A DNA stretch of 64,000 bases. Source: Sinonovacula constricta. Its lineage: Eukaryota; Mollusca; Bivalvia; Cardiida; Solecurtidae. Shown in pieces: positions 34,336 to 47,180 of this stretch. Both the position numbers and the translations under genes were made by a program. The stretch's first letter is position 1, and each line of letters opens with the position of its first letter. Below the pieces are notes generated by a model that was given only the letters and a program-made list of their open reading frames with translations, was not told the origin of the DNA and searched no databases. Location: NCBI GenBank assembly GCA_007844125.1, contig CM017555.1, forward strand, positions 21,659,669 to 21,723,668, read 5' to 3'.

Positions 34336-34346
34336 CCATATATAGG
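34336..34346 (-). promoter_or_regulatory. TATA-like core promoter motif for SLCO
   Basis: CCTATATATGG on the minus strand, also a good CArG (SRF) box. It lies upstream of a donor-terminated leader in a locally GC-richer stretch (34240-34375). The only reason to prefer it over the many other TA-rich spots is its spacing to the GTAAGT donor and the absence of ATG between them. Confidence 0.45.
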
Positions 34347-35543
34347 TTCCAGAGCAATGCTCCCGGCACATGCATACACACATGCATACACTAGGTAGAA
34401 GAGTCCTGATCTGACATGGAAACCTGCTTAAATGAGATGATCCTATCAGTGCATGCCAATGATCAAAAATATTTCAGCCAATGATCAAAAATATTTCAGG
34501 ACAGGAGGTCCTGAAACTTAGGAGTATTTACAAAACCTCTTTCTATCTACCTGGACACAGACAAATAGATACATAGAGTCTAAACAAAGAATTACCTTAA
34601 GAATTAGTTAAGGTGGTAGTTTTGCATTCTTATGTTTTTTGTAAGTTATGTTGTTACCATTTAGGCCAAACTACAGAAAATATCATTTTTAAGACAAAGC
34701 CACTTGACTTAAGCTCCCCAATTGGTTCTTTTCCTAATGATATTTCCTAGCAGGCATTATGGCTGGCAGACGCATAGCTGCCAGTATGCAGAATACACAG
34801 ATGCATACACATTGTCCTAAAAGAATGAAAACATAACAAGATAAAAACTGCAATCAAATCTTATCCAACAGGGTTAAGGTGTATAGGTATCGCTGTCAGC
34901 TAGTACCCCTATTTGCACAATGAAAAACAAAGATGTAAAACTGCTAAATCGATTTAGTAACTTTCTGTAGCTCCTGGTATGGGACAAGTTTTTTTACTTT
35001 TATACTTCAAATTGGATCTTCAAGTTCTCGGGATGATCTCACCTAGGTAGTATCAGGTGGAATATGTACCAAATTGCAACTTCTTTCAGACAAAACTGGG
35101 CAAGTGTGCAACTTTTTACTAATTTATAATGTATACCTATAACAAATACACAAATGCAAAATACCATGTACACTTTAAATATATACCGAAGGTAAAAAGT
35201 TCAGCAAGTTCTTTACAACTTTGGTTTTGGTCTATAAATCAATGTGATTAAAACATATCTGTATTGACCAATTGTGCCAATCCATAGACAGCATGACTTA
35301 CACCCCTTTTTTTTAACTATATACACCATTATGTAAGCGTAATCCCATGCAAAGTTCTCTAGGAGTCAATCCTCTCTGAACTTGCTAATTTTTTTTCCTT
35401 CAGTATATATATCTATGATATAAATGTTTCTCTGTCTTTTGATAGGATGTCAAAATGAAAACAAACTTTTATACCCATGCATATTTTACCTTACATTATG
35501 ATATGTTCTTACACAAACATTTACAATTAACAACTAATATTTA

Positions 35544-35816
35544 ACCGGTCGCAATAGCTCAGGTGGTAGAGCATCAGATTGGGAGGTCGCGGGTCCAAAC
35601 CCCGTTTTTAAACCAAAGACTCTAAAGTTGGTAGTAGTGGCTTCCCTCCTAATGCTTGGAGCTAAGGGGACAGCATTAAGCCTGACTCGTCGGTGTCAGT
35701 ATAATGGACCAGCCAGGTTCAGTCCGTGGGCACCAAGTAAGTGCCCATGTGCTATAATGATAGAAATGTCGCTGCACAGTATCGGCAAAAATTACAGCAA
35801 ATCCAATCCCATCCTA
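35544..35816 (+). mobile_element. SINE-A copy 2 (tRNA-derived)
   Basis: Head GCAATAGCTCAGGTGGTAGA plus B box GGGTCCAAACC, then the shared body. Near-identical flanks CTAATATTTA (35534-35543) and CTAACATTTA (35817-35826) are the target duplication with one change. Confidence 0.9.
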
Positions 35817-37304
35817 CTAACATTTATTGTTAAAAAAAATAAAAAAAAAAAAATTTGCAACTTTGTTTTTCAGTTATTACTTTTCAATGGTTACTGCATT
35901 TAATTGACAAATAAAAAATGTGTATTTGCTGTAAAGGCAACATACTTATCGCTAAGACATTGGCATTTACATTTGTTTAGTCAAGAGACTTACTGACATT
36001 GAATTCAACCAGCACTGGTTTTCCTATTGCTTTATATTCTACTTATTCCACTTGAACCGGCCATTTGTCCGTTGGGATTTTCTCAAACTAGTCTTAATGC
36101 AAGTTTCGATTTCTCCAAATCTTTATAGTTTGCTTGAAGTCATGGTAATACAAATTATCTGTGCATAAAAAAAAATAATTTCTTCTTGTATTAATAATTA
36201 GAGGGATCAAATTTTACATATAAGGTCATAATCAGAAAATTGGCGCTTGTGTTTGAGTAGTTCTCACTGGAAATTCAGAAGTTTGCCAAGATTAATTACA
36301 ATTCTTGTTGTAATATTAAATGTCTGCTACATAATATTTTACTTACATTATAGTTACATCATCATGCTGAAATCCCCCTAGAAGCTGCCAAGCATGATCT
36401 AGTCTACATTATCCTTGGTTTTCTTATTGCTTTACACCAGTTTTGATCTATTCCATTTGAACCATTTTTTGTTACAACTTCTCAATATATGAAATCTTTG
36501 TTTTCACCAAATCATGACATTTTGCTTGAAGAAATAGTGATAAAAGTACATCTGCATAAAACAGGTAAATTATTTCTTGTATAGATAAACAGAGTGGATA
36601 AAATTTTACATAAATTGTCACAATCAGAAAATGTGTGCTTGTGTAGCTTCTCTATTTGAAATAAAATATGTCATGATTAAATAAAATACTTGTTTAAATA
36701 TTTAAGGGTCTGTAATATGACAATGTACTTATCATCTAGTTATATCTTCAAACCAAAACCTTCCCAGTAGCCACTGCATATGATCTTGAAACACAAAATT
36801 TCCGAGGCAGCATGCCCCTGGACCCACCTAGCAGCCATGTGTATACATCATATTATGCCTAGCAACATCCCTGGTTGATTTTTCTTTGAGTGTGTTATGT
36901 CTAATCTCAGCGTACTTGTTACTTTTACAAATACTTCATGTGCCTTTGTCTAGTGGTACTTTAGATTTTAATATTTACGGTATTCCTCCTAGGGTATTTC
37001 CTATCAATCACAACTATGTTCATTATAGAGATTAATAAGTTAAATTCGCTCCTTACTTTTTATTATCTATTTTTTTTAAGCTAATCAAAGCAGAATTGAA
37101 GATAAGGATAAAATCTTATCCAATGAAGACATGGATATATTTTACAATTCTCCATCAAATCTTATCATGGTGGTTACCCTTTGAAATTCCACACCAAGAG
37201 GAATCATATACAGGCGCTTGTGATCAATGGGTACTGGTAGGCTTAAAACTCCTATAAATCCTCGGGCTCTCACCATTTTATTTGGCTTCCTATTCAGGGC
37301 AAAT

Positions 37305-37405
37305 GACTAAATGTGGGCAAGTCTTCCAGCTGATCTAATGTCTGTCCGTGGTTGGAGGTCTCCCACCAAATATGATAACTACACATAGCTATAATGACAA
37401 TATTT
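37305..37405 (+). mobile_element. SINE-B fragment in plus orientation
   Basis: AAGTCTTCCAGCTGATC, ATGTCTGTCCGTGGTTGGAG, GTCTCCCACCAA, TAGCTATAATGAC. Confidence 0.55.
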
Positions 37406-38041
37406 GTATAGCTACAGTGTATTAAACAAACATCAACAGAAGATTCAAATGAGTATCAAGAATAAAGTGCCTGGCTCAAAAACAACAAATTTAGCAAAAC
37501 ACTTTCCCATCAAGTTGAGAATATTTTCCATATTTTACAATACATATATGTATATGATTATTTGCAGGCTGTAATGGCCAGACTTCAGACATCTACAATA
37601 ACTTTCTACAGTCCAGACCAATATATATAAAATTTCTAACCATAAGGGGGAGAGGCCACTGGCAGCAAGACAAGCCATTCACTGGTCCACTCTCCTTGAT
37701 GACTGTGTGTGTTATGCTGTCCAAATAGTAAAGGCAGTTTTGATCAAGATTATGATGGCACAAGGTTCGCAGCTTTGTTATGTCTATTGCATTTTCATTT
37801 CTCAGCCTGTTCTTGACAATTTCTCTTTTTGTTACAGCTACAACCATTTAGACTTTTCTCAAAGATAATCTTTCATTCTCTGCTGTCTTATAACTGTCTC
37901 TAGGTAACTGAAAAATCTTTGGTTGGATTATATTATATACCAAGCAAACAAATCTTTAAGATGGTATTCAACAGTTTATCCCTGTTCTGGGGAAGTTTGA
38001 CATAATTGTTGTATTAACTAATACAGTCAAACTTGTGTTAG

Positions 38042-39031
38042 CGGTCACGTGTTAAGAGCGGTCACCCTGCCTTAAGCGGTCAGTTTAGGTCCTCCCAAGC
38101 AATTTGTTCTTTAATTGTCATCTAATCAGCGGTCACGTGCCTTCTGCGGCCAGCGGTCAGCTTGATTGGACAAACCCTTCTTTAAGTGACTCATAATTAA
38201 CGGTCAGTCAGCATGTGTCAATCGTCAGTTGTGATCACACAATGAATGTGTGACCGTTAATCTGCCTGCTCCCCACCCACTTGTTAATATTATCACACTG
38301 TCTGTCCCGATCTAGCAATCAAGATAGATTTGTAGATATCGGAGCACTATAAAGTGTCTCAGCCAATATCTATTCAGCATATATCGTAGTGAAACAGTTA
38401 GCAAAAATGAGTTAAATTATGAGCGGGTTAATTTATGCATAGATTAACTCCACGCACCGAATTTACTTGACTAGATGTTCATACACGTTGCAGTTTTGGT
38501 TATTGCTTATACAAACATTGTTTAAACGATATTAAATATAATTTAATTTTTCAAATAACACACGACTTGCTGTTTTAGTTAACAAATAGTTTAAAACATG
38601 CACCATCCAGAACTTGAATTGTCCGAACATATGTACACTTTTCGGAGATTTGTGACACTACAATTTGACGAAGATTTTGGTACCCTCAGTATACATTTCA
38701 TGTGAAACATTTAAAATTGTATGTTTTTTTACTGTAAGTAACAAAACTACTTATACTGGAGCAATATTTTCTTTTATTTAGTGAGGAACTTCTGATATTC
38801 TGAGTCATTTGTTGACATTCTAAAAGCATTTACGTTGTTGTTTTATATATCTATTCGAACAGTACTTTGCAGTTGACCTACTATTTAAGCAATACTTTTT
38901 ATAAAGATACATGCTTATATTAATAGGTAAACAATCAATAATATCATATTTTGTGTTAAGCAGCCAACTTGTCTTAAGCGGCCAATTTTAGACTGTCCCT
39001 TGGGTGGCTGCTTAATACAAGTTTGACTGTA
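38042..39031. mobile_element. Tigger/pogo-like nonautonomous DNA transposon 1
   Basis: Inverted ends TACAGTCAAACTTGTGTTAG... and ...ATACAAGTTTGACTGTA, with TA at both edges. Subterminal GCGGTCA motifs repeat (38060-38200), and CTTAAGCGGCCA-type motifs sit near the right end. No transposase remains visible. A MITE end fragment lies just to the left (37957-38000). Confidence 0.8.
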
Positions 39032-39060
39032 CTTTAGTATAAGAAAGTGTATAACATTAC

Positions 39061-39334
39061 AAGGGATTAGCAGGCATTTTTGCCGATACTGCACAGCGAC
39101 ATTTCTATCATTATAGCACAGGGGCACTCATGAGGTGCCCAGGGACTGAACCAGGCCTGTCCATTATACTAACACCGACGAGTCAAACGTAATGCTGTAG
39201 CCTTAGCCCCAAGCGTTAAAAGGGAAGCCACTACTACCAACTTTAAAGTCTGGTTTGAACGGCCGGGGTTCGAACCCACAACCTCCAGATCTGCAAGCCG
39301 ACGCTCTACCACCTGAGCTATTACGGCCGGTATA
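39061..39334 (-). mobile_element. SINE-A copy 3 (tRNA-derived)
   Basis: Minus-strand head GTAATAGCTCAGGTGGTAGA and B box GGTTCGAACCC, full body. Target duplication TATAACATTAC at 39050-39060 and 39335-39345. It lies 30 bp from the end of a Tigger-like element. Confidence 0.9.
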
Positions 39335-39654
39335 TATAACATTACTACAATTGTACAAGAGTACAAGTTGGGAAATATATTGCCCTACATGTCCATTATT
39401 GCCACATCTATAAATAAGCAAATTGGGGACTTCAGCTGATTACGCAAATAGTCATGTTTCAAGTAAGTGGTCATGTGGCTTTCTTATTTAAACTATAGAT
39501 GAACTCCCCAATCAGATGTGACATAGACATGATTATTCATGACTACTCCATACTTTAATTTCAAACAAAATTTTCCTCAACACTTGTGGGGTCTCATAGA
39601 TAATAAAGAATGCTTGAATCTACCCTGTTTTTTTGTTTTTAAATTTTTTTGGTT

Positions 39655-39735
39655 GAGATAGACCCATGATTAATGTCTCAGAAGAATCACATGCACTGCA
39701 GGTCAGCTGAAAAAAACTTCCCACATTGTGTCAAA
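39655..39735 (-). mobile_element. SINE-B fragment
   Basis: GATAGACCCATGATTAATGT, TGCACTGCAGGTCAGCTGAA, ACTTCCCACATT. Confidence 0.55.
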
Positions 39736-40264
39736 TGTAACATGTGCATGTAATTAGCTACCATAAATAGTCATCTTGAGACTATGTTTACTTGGAACGC
39801 TATATAATGCTATCATCAATGAAATAGCATGCTGTAAACTCCTGAATTCATACCAAACCTAGTAAAGCAATTTTATCCCAACACTGGGCCAACCAGATGA
39901 GGCATTTACCTAAACAAGCTGAGGACTATTTTTTACCATTAACATTTTTAAGCCTCAGTTAAGTGTTTTGTCTGTGACTGGCCCTAGAACTGACACTTTA
40001 TCAACATTTATCTACATTTACTGTGCTACAAAGGCTTAAAGGGTTTAAATGTTTTGTTTTAAAAGCACCTGAGTTTATGTTAGCCAGGGTGTGATTTTTG
40101 TTACAGCAGATAGTTATGTTTAACAACCTCTCATTATGAAATGTATGTTACTTTCCTGTACATAGAGTTTAGTTTCTATAAGAGATATGTTCATTTACGA
40201 TATTTGCTGATTTATATTAATTCATAAGTAGATTAGTTTTGTTTTCAGAAATACATTACAGTGT

Positions 40265-40472
40265 CAGAATCATTGTCACTACAGTTATGTCCAGCTTCTT
40301 AATTGAAGGGAGACCCCAGACAAAAGTCTAGGTAGAACTACTGACAAACAGCAGCTCAGCTCAAAGATCTTCCCACAATAGTCCCTAGCATCGGAGAGGA
40401 CCCTAACCCATGCAGTGAAAAGGGAATTGTGAGAGGAGTCCATGACTTTACCACTGGGCCATAAGTGCCCTC
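40265..40472 (-). mobile_element. SINE-B copy
   Basis: TTATGTCCAGCTTCTTAATT, GAGACCCCAGACAAAAGTCT, AACAGCAGCTCAGCTCAAAG, ACCCATGCAGTGAAAAGGG, CCACTGGGCCATAAGTGCCC (head). Confidence 0.65.
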
Positions 40473-40549
40473 GCATATATATCTTTATTCTGGCCCATTA
40501 AAATCCATCCTGTCGAAGTACAATTATGGACATTATTTATATATTAAAA

Positions 40550-40732
40550 CATTAAGATGAGAAAGACCCCAAACAAATTTCTCAGTAGAACCACCGGCAC
40601 ACAGCGGGTCAGCTAGTAGACCTCTTTCCACATAATTCTTTTTGCCTTGACCAGGCCTTGAACCCAAATGGTGAGTGGTGAAGAAGAGGTATTACAAATC
40701 AGCGATTCTATCACTCTGCCACAGGAGCCCCA
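40550..40732 (-). mobile_element. SINE-B copy
   Basis: GAGAAAGACCCCAAAC, AACCACCGGCACACAGCGGG, TCAGCTAGTAGACCTC, CTTGAACCC, then CACTCTGCCACAGGAGCCCC. Confidence 0.7.
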
Positions 40733-41828
40733 CCAAAAGTGTTTATACAGTTATCTAAAAGAGAAAAGAATTGAATTTTTGGGCTCTTAGGGAAAAAAAA
40801 AAGACATTTCTAGAAATATAAAATATTTACAAAGTTGGTTTGTATGAGAACATGTTAATTGGAGCATAATTAGATTGAAAAGTATTAATGTAAGGCTCCC
40901 CAAGCAGCCAAATTAATGTGGCATCAATTAAGTTAGCTGTCAATATTTCATCGAAAGTTAATTTTGTAAGTCAACTAACTGCAAACGAGGAAGTTTAATT
41001 GATTCAAATCATCTGTCCAAGAATTAAATTGGAATTTTAAAAGCTGAAATTTAAAAAGATAGAGGTTATTAGAAGGAGAAGTTTAAAAAATGAGAAAAAA
41101 GATGATGATAATGATAATTATAGTTGTGTTGATAATGCTGCTGCTTACGTTTATAAGAAGTTATCACCCCTTGGATGTATATGGTGCCATCAATTGTACA
41201 GAATTGCAACTTTATGTTTGCAGGAATAATAATAAAGGATAAAAAGTTTTTCCAAAGTCTGATTTGTGTAATGTATAAGATCAATGAATGATGTCTTGAG
41301 GATACCATTGGCACTAAAATGTTTTATGTTGCATTTTCGGGGTAGGAGGTCGGGGTTTAAATTCATACATTCAAGAGATAATTAAAGAGTTATCCGAGGA
41401 GTTCTGATAAAAAGATGATACTTATGAAGAATATGCTGCTGACAATGATGAGAATTTCTGGGTAAGATTTTGATTATCAAGTTAGAATGATCAAAAATCA
41501 TAAGTTCTAAAGCATTTTGAATAGCATTTAAACACACACACAAAAAAATGCAGACAAAAATTAAACTATTTTCTGCCAACATGTTACACTCAACCTATTC
41601 AAGTCATGTTTGGCTATGTCAATAGCGAGTGCATTATCAAAACAAACATTAACCTATATCTGACTATCAATAGACCAGTTTATGTAATTATTGCCAGCTA
41701 GGAAATGATACACCCAAAATTAATGCAATATGATGCATTAAAATGCTTTTTTATACTGTAACATTGACCTAAATTACCAGCAGCTAATAAAACAATGACA
41801 TTAATCCAAAATACAAGGCATTCTAAAG

Positions 41829-41863
41829 CACTGCTATAGATCTATTATCTGCTATAGATCTAT
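41829..41863 (+). repeat. Short direct repeat
   Basis: TGCTATAGATCTATTAT is repeated immediately (17-18 bp unit, two copies). Confidence 0.8.
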
Positions 41864-42175
41864 TATTAGGCCTTGCTAGACTCTGAGGTGGTGACTTTGC
41901 CCGCAAAACAACAGTAACTAAACTAAAATAACTTAGTAAGAGGCAATTCAGATCAGGATTTAGACCTAAGTTAAAGTATGTTCTTATATTTTGTATATAT
42001 TCATATTTATTAAAGTAAATCATAATATCTCCTTCATAAGTATTCTCCTTACCACAATATGGCGGTCAGAGTGGATGGGATATTTATCTTTTAGAAGTTA
42101 AGTGAAAAATGTTTCAGCAGTAAAGAAGATACGAAGAGAACACAAAAATAAAAGTTAAAACCTTTATGACATTTA

Positions 42176-42950
42176 ATTGTGACCTTGACCTGTATGTTTG
42201 GGGTATAGGTTTTGCCTCATTGAGGTGACATTTGACTAAATTTTAATGAATATCATTCTAGGGGTAAAGGAAACATGGAGCAGAAATGCAATCAAACTAT
42301 TCACCTTCTAATAGGATCTTGACTGTGAGCAGGTAGGGTTGGGGACATTGTTCATACCTTAATGACATGAATATTTAGCTAAGGAATATTGAAAATACTC
42401 CCAGGTGATAAAAAAGGAGCAGACATGAGCTCAACAGTCCGAACTATTAAACTTAATTACTGGGACCTTCAAGCGTGACCTTAGCCTTGAACTTGAGCTG
42501 GTATAGTTGGGGGCACAGGCTCTGCCTCACTGAGGTGACATGACTAAACCTTAATAAAAATCCTTCCAGGGTTAAAGAGAAATGGAGCAGACATATATGT
42601 TCAGCAGCTCAAACTATTGACCATCAGTTATTGTGACCTTCAAATGTAACCTTGACATTAAGTTGCAATGGCTGGGATATTTGCTCTGCCTCTTTAAGGT
42701 GCATATTTAAATAAAGATTAATGAAAATTCTTCCAGATGTAAAGAAAAATAGAATGGACATGAAATAAATGGTTCAAACTAGTGACCTTCAGTGATAACC
42801 TTGACCTTTAGCTGGTATGATTGGGTATCTGTACTTTGTTTTACTGAGGTGAACCTTTAACTTAATCCTTTCAAGCTAGTATGGAGTGGACAGGAAAGAC
42901 AGACTGACAGACAGATGTGGCTGGGGAATAATAAATACTGCAGCATGGTC
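42176..42950. mobile_element. Pearl/Helentron-associated-like element with ~160-bp internal repeats
   Basis: Five degenerate units beginning near TGACCTTGA..GCTGGTAT..TTGGGG..TCTGCCTCACTGAGGTGACAT at about 42180, 42311, 42477, 42645 and 42796, ending in ACAGACTGACAGACAGA (42899-42915). Core tandem repeats followed by a tetranucleotide ACAG run match the layout described for bivalve pearl elements. Ends are not defined. Confidence 0.5.
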
Positions 42951-43507
42951 ATGACAACTACATAATGTTTTTTCACATTGTTTTCATAAAAGTATTGCTA
43001 ACAATGGACCGTTGCAAAATTGTATAAACAGTATGGAATTTAAACCAATTATACAAATGCAACATGTTTTTGGCATGTTTTTGGCACTGACTTGATATAA
43101 CATATTTGTATTGATTGCTTAGCCTTATTAAATGGGTTCAGATCTCATTGAAGAAATTCAAAACAAAAAATATGAAAAAATTGTTGTGACATTGAACTGA
43201 TATTGAACTTCATCCCACTAACCTCATAAGAAAAAAAGGACATTGCCTTATATCATTGAGCTTACACAACCTATCTGTATTGTGTGTTTACAACTTATAT
43301 TAAATTAAACAGCTACACATGACAACAAAGAAAGAATACCAAAAATGTGCAACAATTTGATATTGATATAACAAAGTATCATTCAATAAATTAATTAAAT
43401 TGCTACATATCACAAAAAAGAAATTCAAAAACATTTTGCAGCATGTGTGATTTAAGGTGTGGCATTGAATTAAGCTCTTATCATCATTTTTCTTAGTTAT
43501 CTGCAAA

Positions 43508-44828
43508 TACAGTCAAACCTGACCATGCGACCACACCTAACCGGCGACCACCTGCTCTATGCGACCACTTCGAAGCCGCCCGATCATAATTGTACTGTAA
43601 TTGTAATGTAATAAGCGCCCGCCTTTGATCTGCGTCCAGCGACCGCACATAAACATGCTTTAATTATCCCCTAATAGGTGACCGCGTTAATCCACTCACA
43701 CATTAGTTACGACCACACAATAAGCAATTAATTTACACGTTTGCCCTTTCTTGCTAATCACTGCAATCGGCCGTGTCAAACTGGGAAATAACGTAATGTC
43801 ACTGAGTCGATGTACACATCAAGCCCGCGCTCGATTCACACCTAATCGAGTGTGCCCTCTTTCCACTCGTATTGACACTTATTGATCATGTTCCGACTTC
43901 GGTTTCTTTAAAAGTAAATCAAAGTTATGTTTGTATTAATTATGATAAATTGATTTGCTTAAAACTTAAAACATACAATTATAAAGCGCAAACTGCAATT
44001 TGATACAGTAACATAATGGAATAACTGGAACAGTTGTTCTTTATTGCATTACGCATCAACATGTCTAAATGAACGTGCCTTATTCTAGACGATCGTTTCC
44101 AAGTTGTCAAACTGTGGGAAAAGTTGTCGTGCTGTTGCATCTGAGCTTGGTGTCGGAAAAACGCAGATTTAGAACATTGCAAAACGAAAACGTGAAATAA
44201 TGGACGAATATGAACATGGAAATTCGAAGGTGAAACGAGTTTAACGTTCAACTCAAAATGACTCGCAGAACGACTTATGTTATCTTTGGTTTTTGGATGC
44301 GACCGGACATCAAGTGTCAGAGTCACATTCTAATTGACATGCGATTGACATCATCTGTGAAACAAACTACCATTCATAATTATTTCAGTGCTAAGTAATG
44401 ATTTTAGAACTGTTGTTTGCAATTTGATAACATGTAAATTGTAGTGTATATACTTTAATTACATACTAATTTTATTACATGACGACAGAGGATTTAGCAC
44501 AAAATACAAACTGACTGTGAAAATCCAGGAGAAATGTACACAATACAAAATGCACAAACATAATATTTGATAAACATACATGTATTTAAGTGCTGATTTA
44601 TTTATTTTTATAGACTTTAGTTGACCTTTACATGCCTAACTGTTCTGTTACACCAATAAAATATATTGATGTTATTGCTTTCTCTACTTTTTGCTTATAC
44701 AACACAATTTGTAAATTTCAATGGTGGTTCTCACAAAACGTAACCATGCTGCATTAGGAGACCACCTGTCTTAAGAGACCACTTTTGTCCTGTCCCGAGG
44801 GTGGTCTTTTAATACAGGTTTGACTGTA
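43508..44828 (+). mobile_element. Tigger/pogo-like DNA transposon 2 with transposase remnant
   Basis: Inverted ends TACAGTCAAACCTGACCATG and ...ATACAGGTTTGACTGTA, TA edges, 1.3 kb. Subterminal GCGACCAC repeats. It contains the DNA-binding remnant listed at 44101-44244; the catalytic DDE part is missing, so it is internally deleted. Confidence 0.85.
44101..44244 (+). pseudogene. Tigger/pogo transposase N-terminal HTH remnant
   Basis: Reads KLSNCGKSCRAVASELGVGK, TQI, stop (TAG 44170-44172), then NIAKRKREIMDEYEHGNSKV. RAVASELGVGKTQI is the helix-turn-helix of the CENP-B/pogo type. The in-frame TAG, where a glutamine codon is likely, and the lack of a continuing frame either side show it is dead. 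Confidence 0.8.
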
Positions 44829-45419
44829 AATGACTGGGAATGGACTGATGTATAAAGATTTTACAGCACATTGTCCACATCCTGATCAGAGGGTTATCAA
44901 ACTACATTTTGTTAAAAACTCTGACCAAGTCTTAGCTGTTAAAGTGACAACTCCTAAAGAGGATTTGTCTGATCTGGATCTATATTATTCTCCTAAGCCT
45001 GATAAAAAAATCTAAAGCAGGCTAAGAGTAAATGTAAAGGGTGGCCCAATTTAGGTCATGACTTAGCAATGGAGACTTGGTGGAAATTAATACCCATCAT
45101 TGTAATATATCAGCAGATCAATCCATACATTTTCTGCTGGTTTTTGTCCCAGCTATCATGATCAATGGCTGGTGCTCATACACTGTGGTTTCAAACAAAA
45201 GAATCCATTGTTTTAGGCCGGGGTTAATCACCTATCACCGGGTTTTCGATCAAGACAGAATAGCTTGAGCACGTGTATTTTAAAGATGTGTAAATTGTGT
45301 TTGCTTTCAGGTTTCATGCATTTGATACAGTCATTAAGTTGTCATGAATAATTTTAAACAGTGATATGAGAAAAAAATAACTTAATGGATGGTCACTGGG
45401 ATGGATGGATGGCTGGCTG

Positions 45420-45668
45420 GCTGATGAGGTCTTTTTTAGCAGCTGTTTGTTTTGTTTTTTGTTATATTGCATTGACACCATTATGGTGGTGACATCCAGC
45501 AAATTATTGGTGAGACTTGTGTGAGCAGAACCACAAGTGACTGCAGGTTAGCTAGAAAATAGACCTATATCAAAGTTCTTGTCCTGTCCTTGAAACAAAA
45601 CCATGTGTTGACAGGCTGAGGTGTTACAAGGCAGGGACTCTAACCCACACAACCACTGGCATCCAATT
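45420..45668 (-). mobile_element. SINE-B copy
   Basis: TATATTGCATTGACACCATT, GGTGACATCCAGCAAATTAT, GCAGGTTAGCTAGAAAATAG, GACAGGCTGAGG, AACCACTGGCATCC. Preceded by a short GGAT/GGCT tetranucleotide run (45392-45422). Confidence 0.7.
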
Positions 45669-46309
45669 ACTGGCAGCTTATCTGTAGTATAAACACATAA
45701 CAATTCACAGGAGCAAACATCTGACTGACAAATTTATGGTTATTTGTTAAAATTGATGTGAATACATGCATAATGTGAACAAGGCATTTGTAATAAATGA
45801 GAGTAAATATTTTGTAAATGTGGAAATTATACAGATGGCAATATCCAATATTAAATAAAAATCTGAAGACAAATACTTTATAAACCTAAAATACTTTTGC
45901 AATTCAAAAATGAAATATTATGAATTATCCACAAAACTCATTGCTTAATAGGCATACAAACATTAATTCAATGTAATTTGAAGTTTGCATGGTAGTGAAT
46001 ATCATGTTAGTTATTTCAATATCAAAATATTCCATTTAAACTAAATGAAATAATTGCCTTTGTTGTTGTTTTTTAACTTACCTAAGTAAAATCTCAACAG
46101 TTAAGGCATTTTTATGTTAATAAACAACTATGAACAAAAAAGGAAAAGAAGTAAAAAAAAAAAATACATGTAAGCACGAATGTAATAATCAAACTGATTA
46201 AAATATCACTTGATACTCTTTCTATGATAGTAAACACCATTCATATTATTTATGTTATCCAAATATCCAATTAAAACTTATGAATATGTACTTAAAAGAA
46301 AATTATTTA

Positions 46310-46515
46310 ATAACTAGAACTCCGCGAGTGGGATGTGTTGCCTGACGAAAATTTTGTTAGTCGACATAAAAAATGTTAATTATTTTTTTGTTGTACAGAT
46401 ATTAGCAATGTATTTGCACAAAATTCACATATAAAATAACCTTTTAATTGTTACACCGCCACCTACAAAGTAATCCCTATATGTCGCCTAGTCAGGCGAC
46501 ACAAAAACCCATATC
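46310..46515. repeat. Possible small element with a GTCGCC/GGCGAC inverted repeat
   Basis: ACTAGAACTCCGCGAGTGGG, GTTGCCTGACGAAAATTTTG, then TGTCGCCTAGTCAGGCGACA. The sudden CpG content in AT-rich DNA suggests an insertion. No clear ends or second copy in the window. Confidence 0.35.
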
Positions 46516-47104
46516 CAATCCATGTATTATTGATAAAGATTATGATATTATCAAAATTTATATAAATGACAATCAACCTTCAGAGAGCTCCTAACCAATG
46601 ATTTATTGAGTCAAGAAACTTCAGGTACACCTTTTCTATCTGAGGTCTATAAACTACAAAATTTAATGCATATCCTTTTCAATTGTTTCTATTCTTGCAT
46701 CTCCTGGGACATCAAGTTTTATTTCCACAATCCAAGTATCCGATGCAATTGTAAGATACAGAAAACTATTTGCAATACCGTGAAGTATATTTATTATGCT
46801 ACTTTGTTAAGATAGGAATAACCCTAAGTTATAACTTATCCATATCTGCTGAATATACTTCATGTATATACAAACTTCCAGTTAATATAATAATGGTTAG
46901 ACAAAATTATTCCTTTTAATTGAAAAAATATTCAAACACCAAACATTTTCTTCTAAACATTTGAAAAAAATGTTATATGGTTATATGCATAATTTTTTAG
47001 CCTGATTTTGGTTATAAGCATAAACCAATGCTGCTCCCCTACATGCTGAAGTTTGCATATAAGTTAATCTCTAGGGCAATTTTCACACTTTCTCTAGGAG
47101 ATTA

Positions 47105-47180
47105 GCAAACACAGTCCCTAATCTGTATCAGCTGCATGATCAGCGGCCCGTTCAGCTTACACTGTTACGATCTACTGTCA
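47105..47180. repeat. Dispersed palindrome copy, decayed
   Basis: GCAAACACAGTCCCTAATCT...AGCTGCATGATCAGCGG...TTACACTGTTACGATC. Confidence 0.4.

Larger units (their letters stand above)
34393..43507. other. Upstream flank of SLCO, intergenic
   Basis: Outside the listed SINEs, Tigger-like element 1 and the pearl-like array, the stretches 34393-35533, 35827-37300, 37405-37950, 39735-40264, 40735-42170 and 42950-43507 show no long open frame, splice-consistent exon or RNA gene. Confidence 0.65.

Noticed and set aside
35549..35605. A tRNA gene (clear A and B boxes)
   Set aside because: The head continues into the SINE-A body shared with three other loci and has target duplications, so it is a SINE and not a functional tRNA gene.
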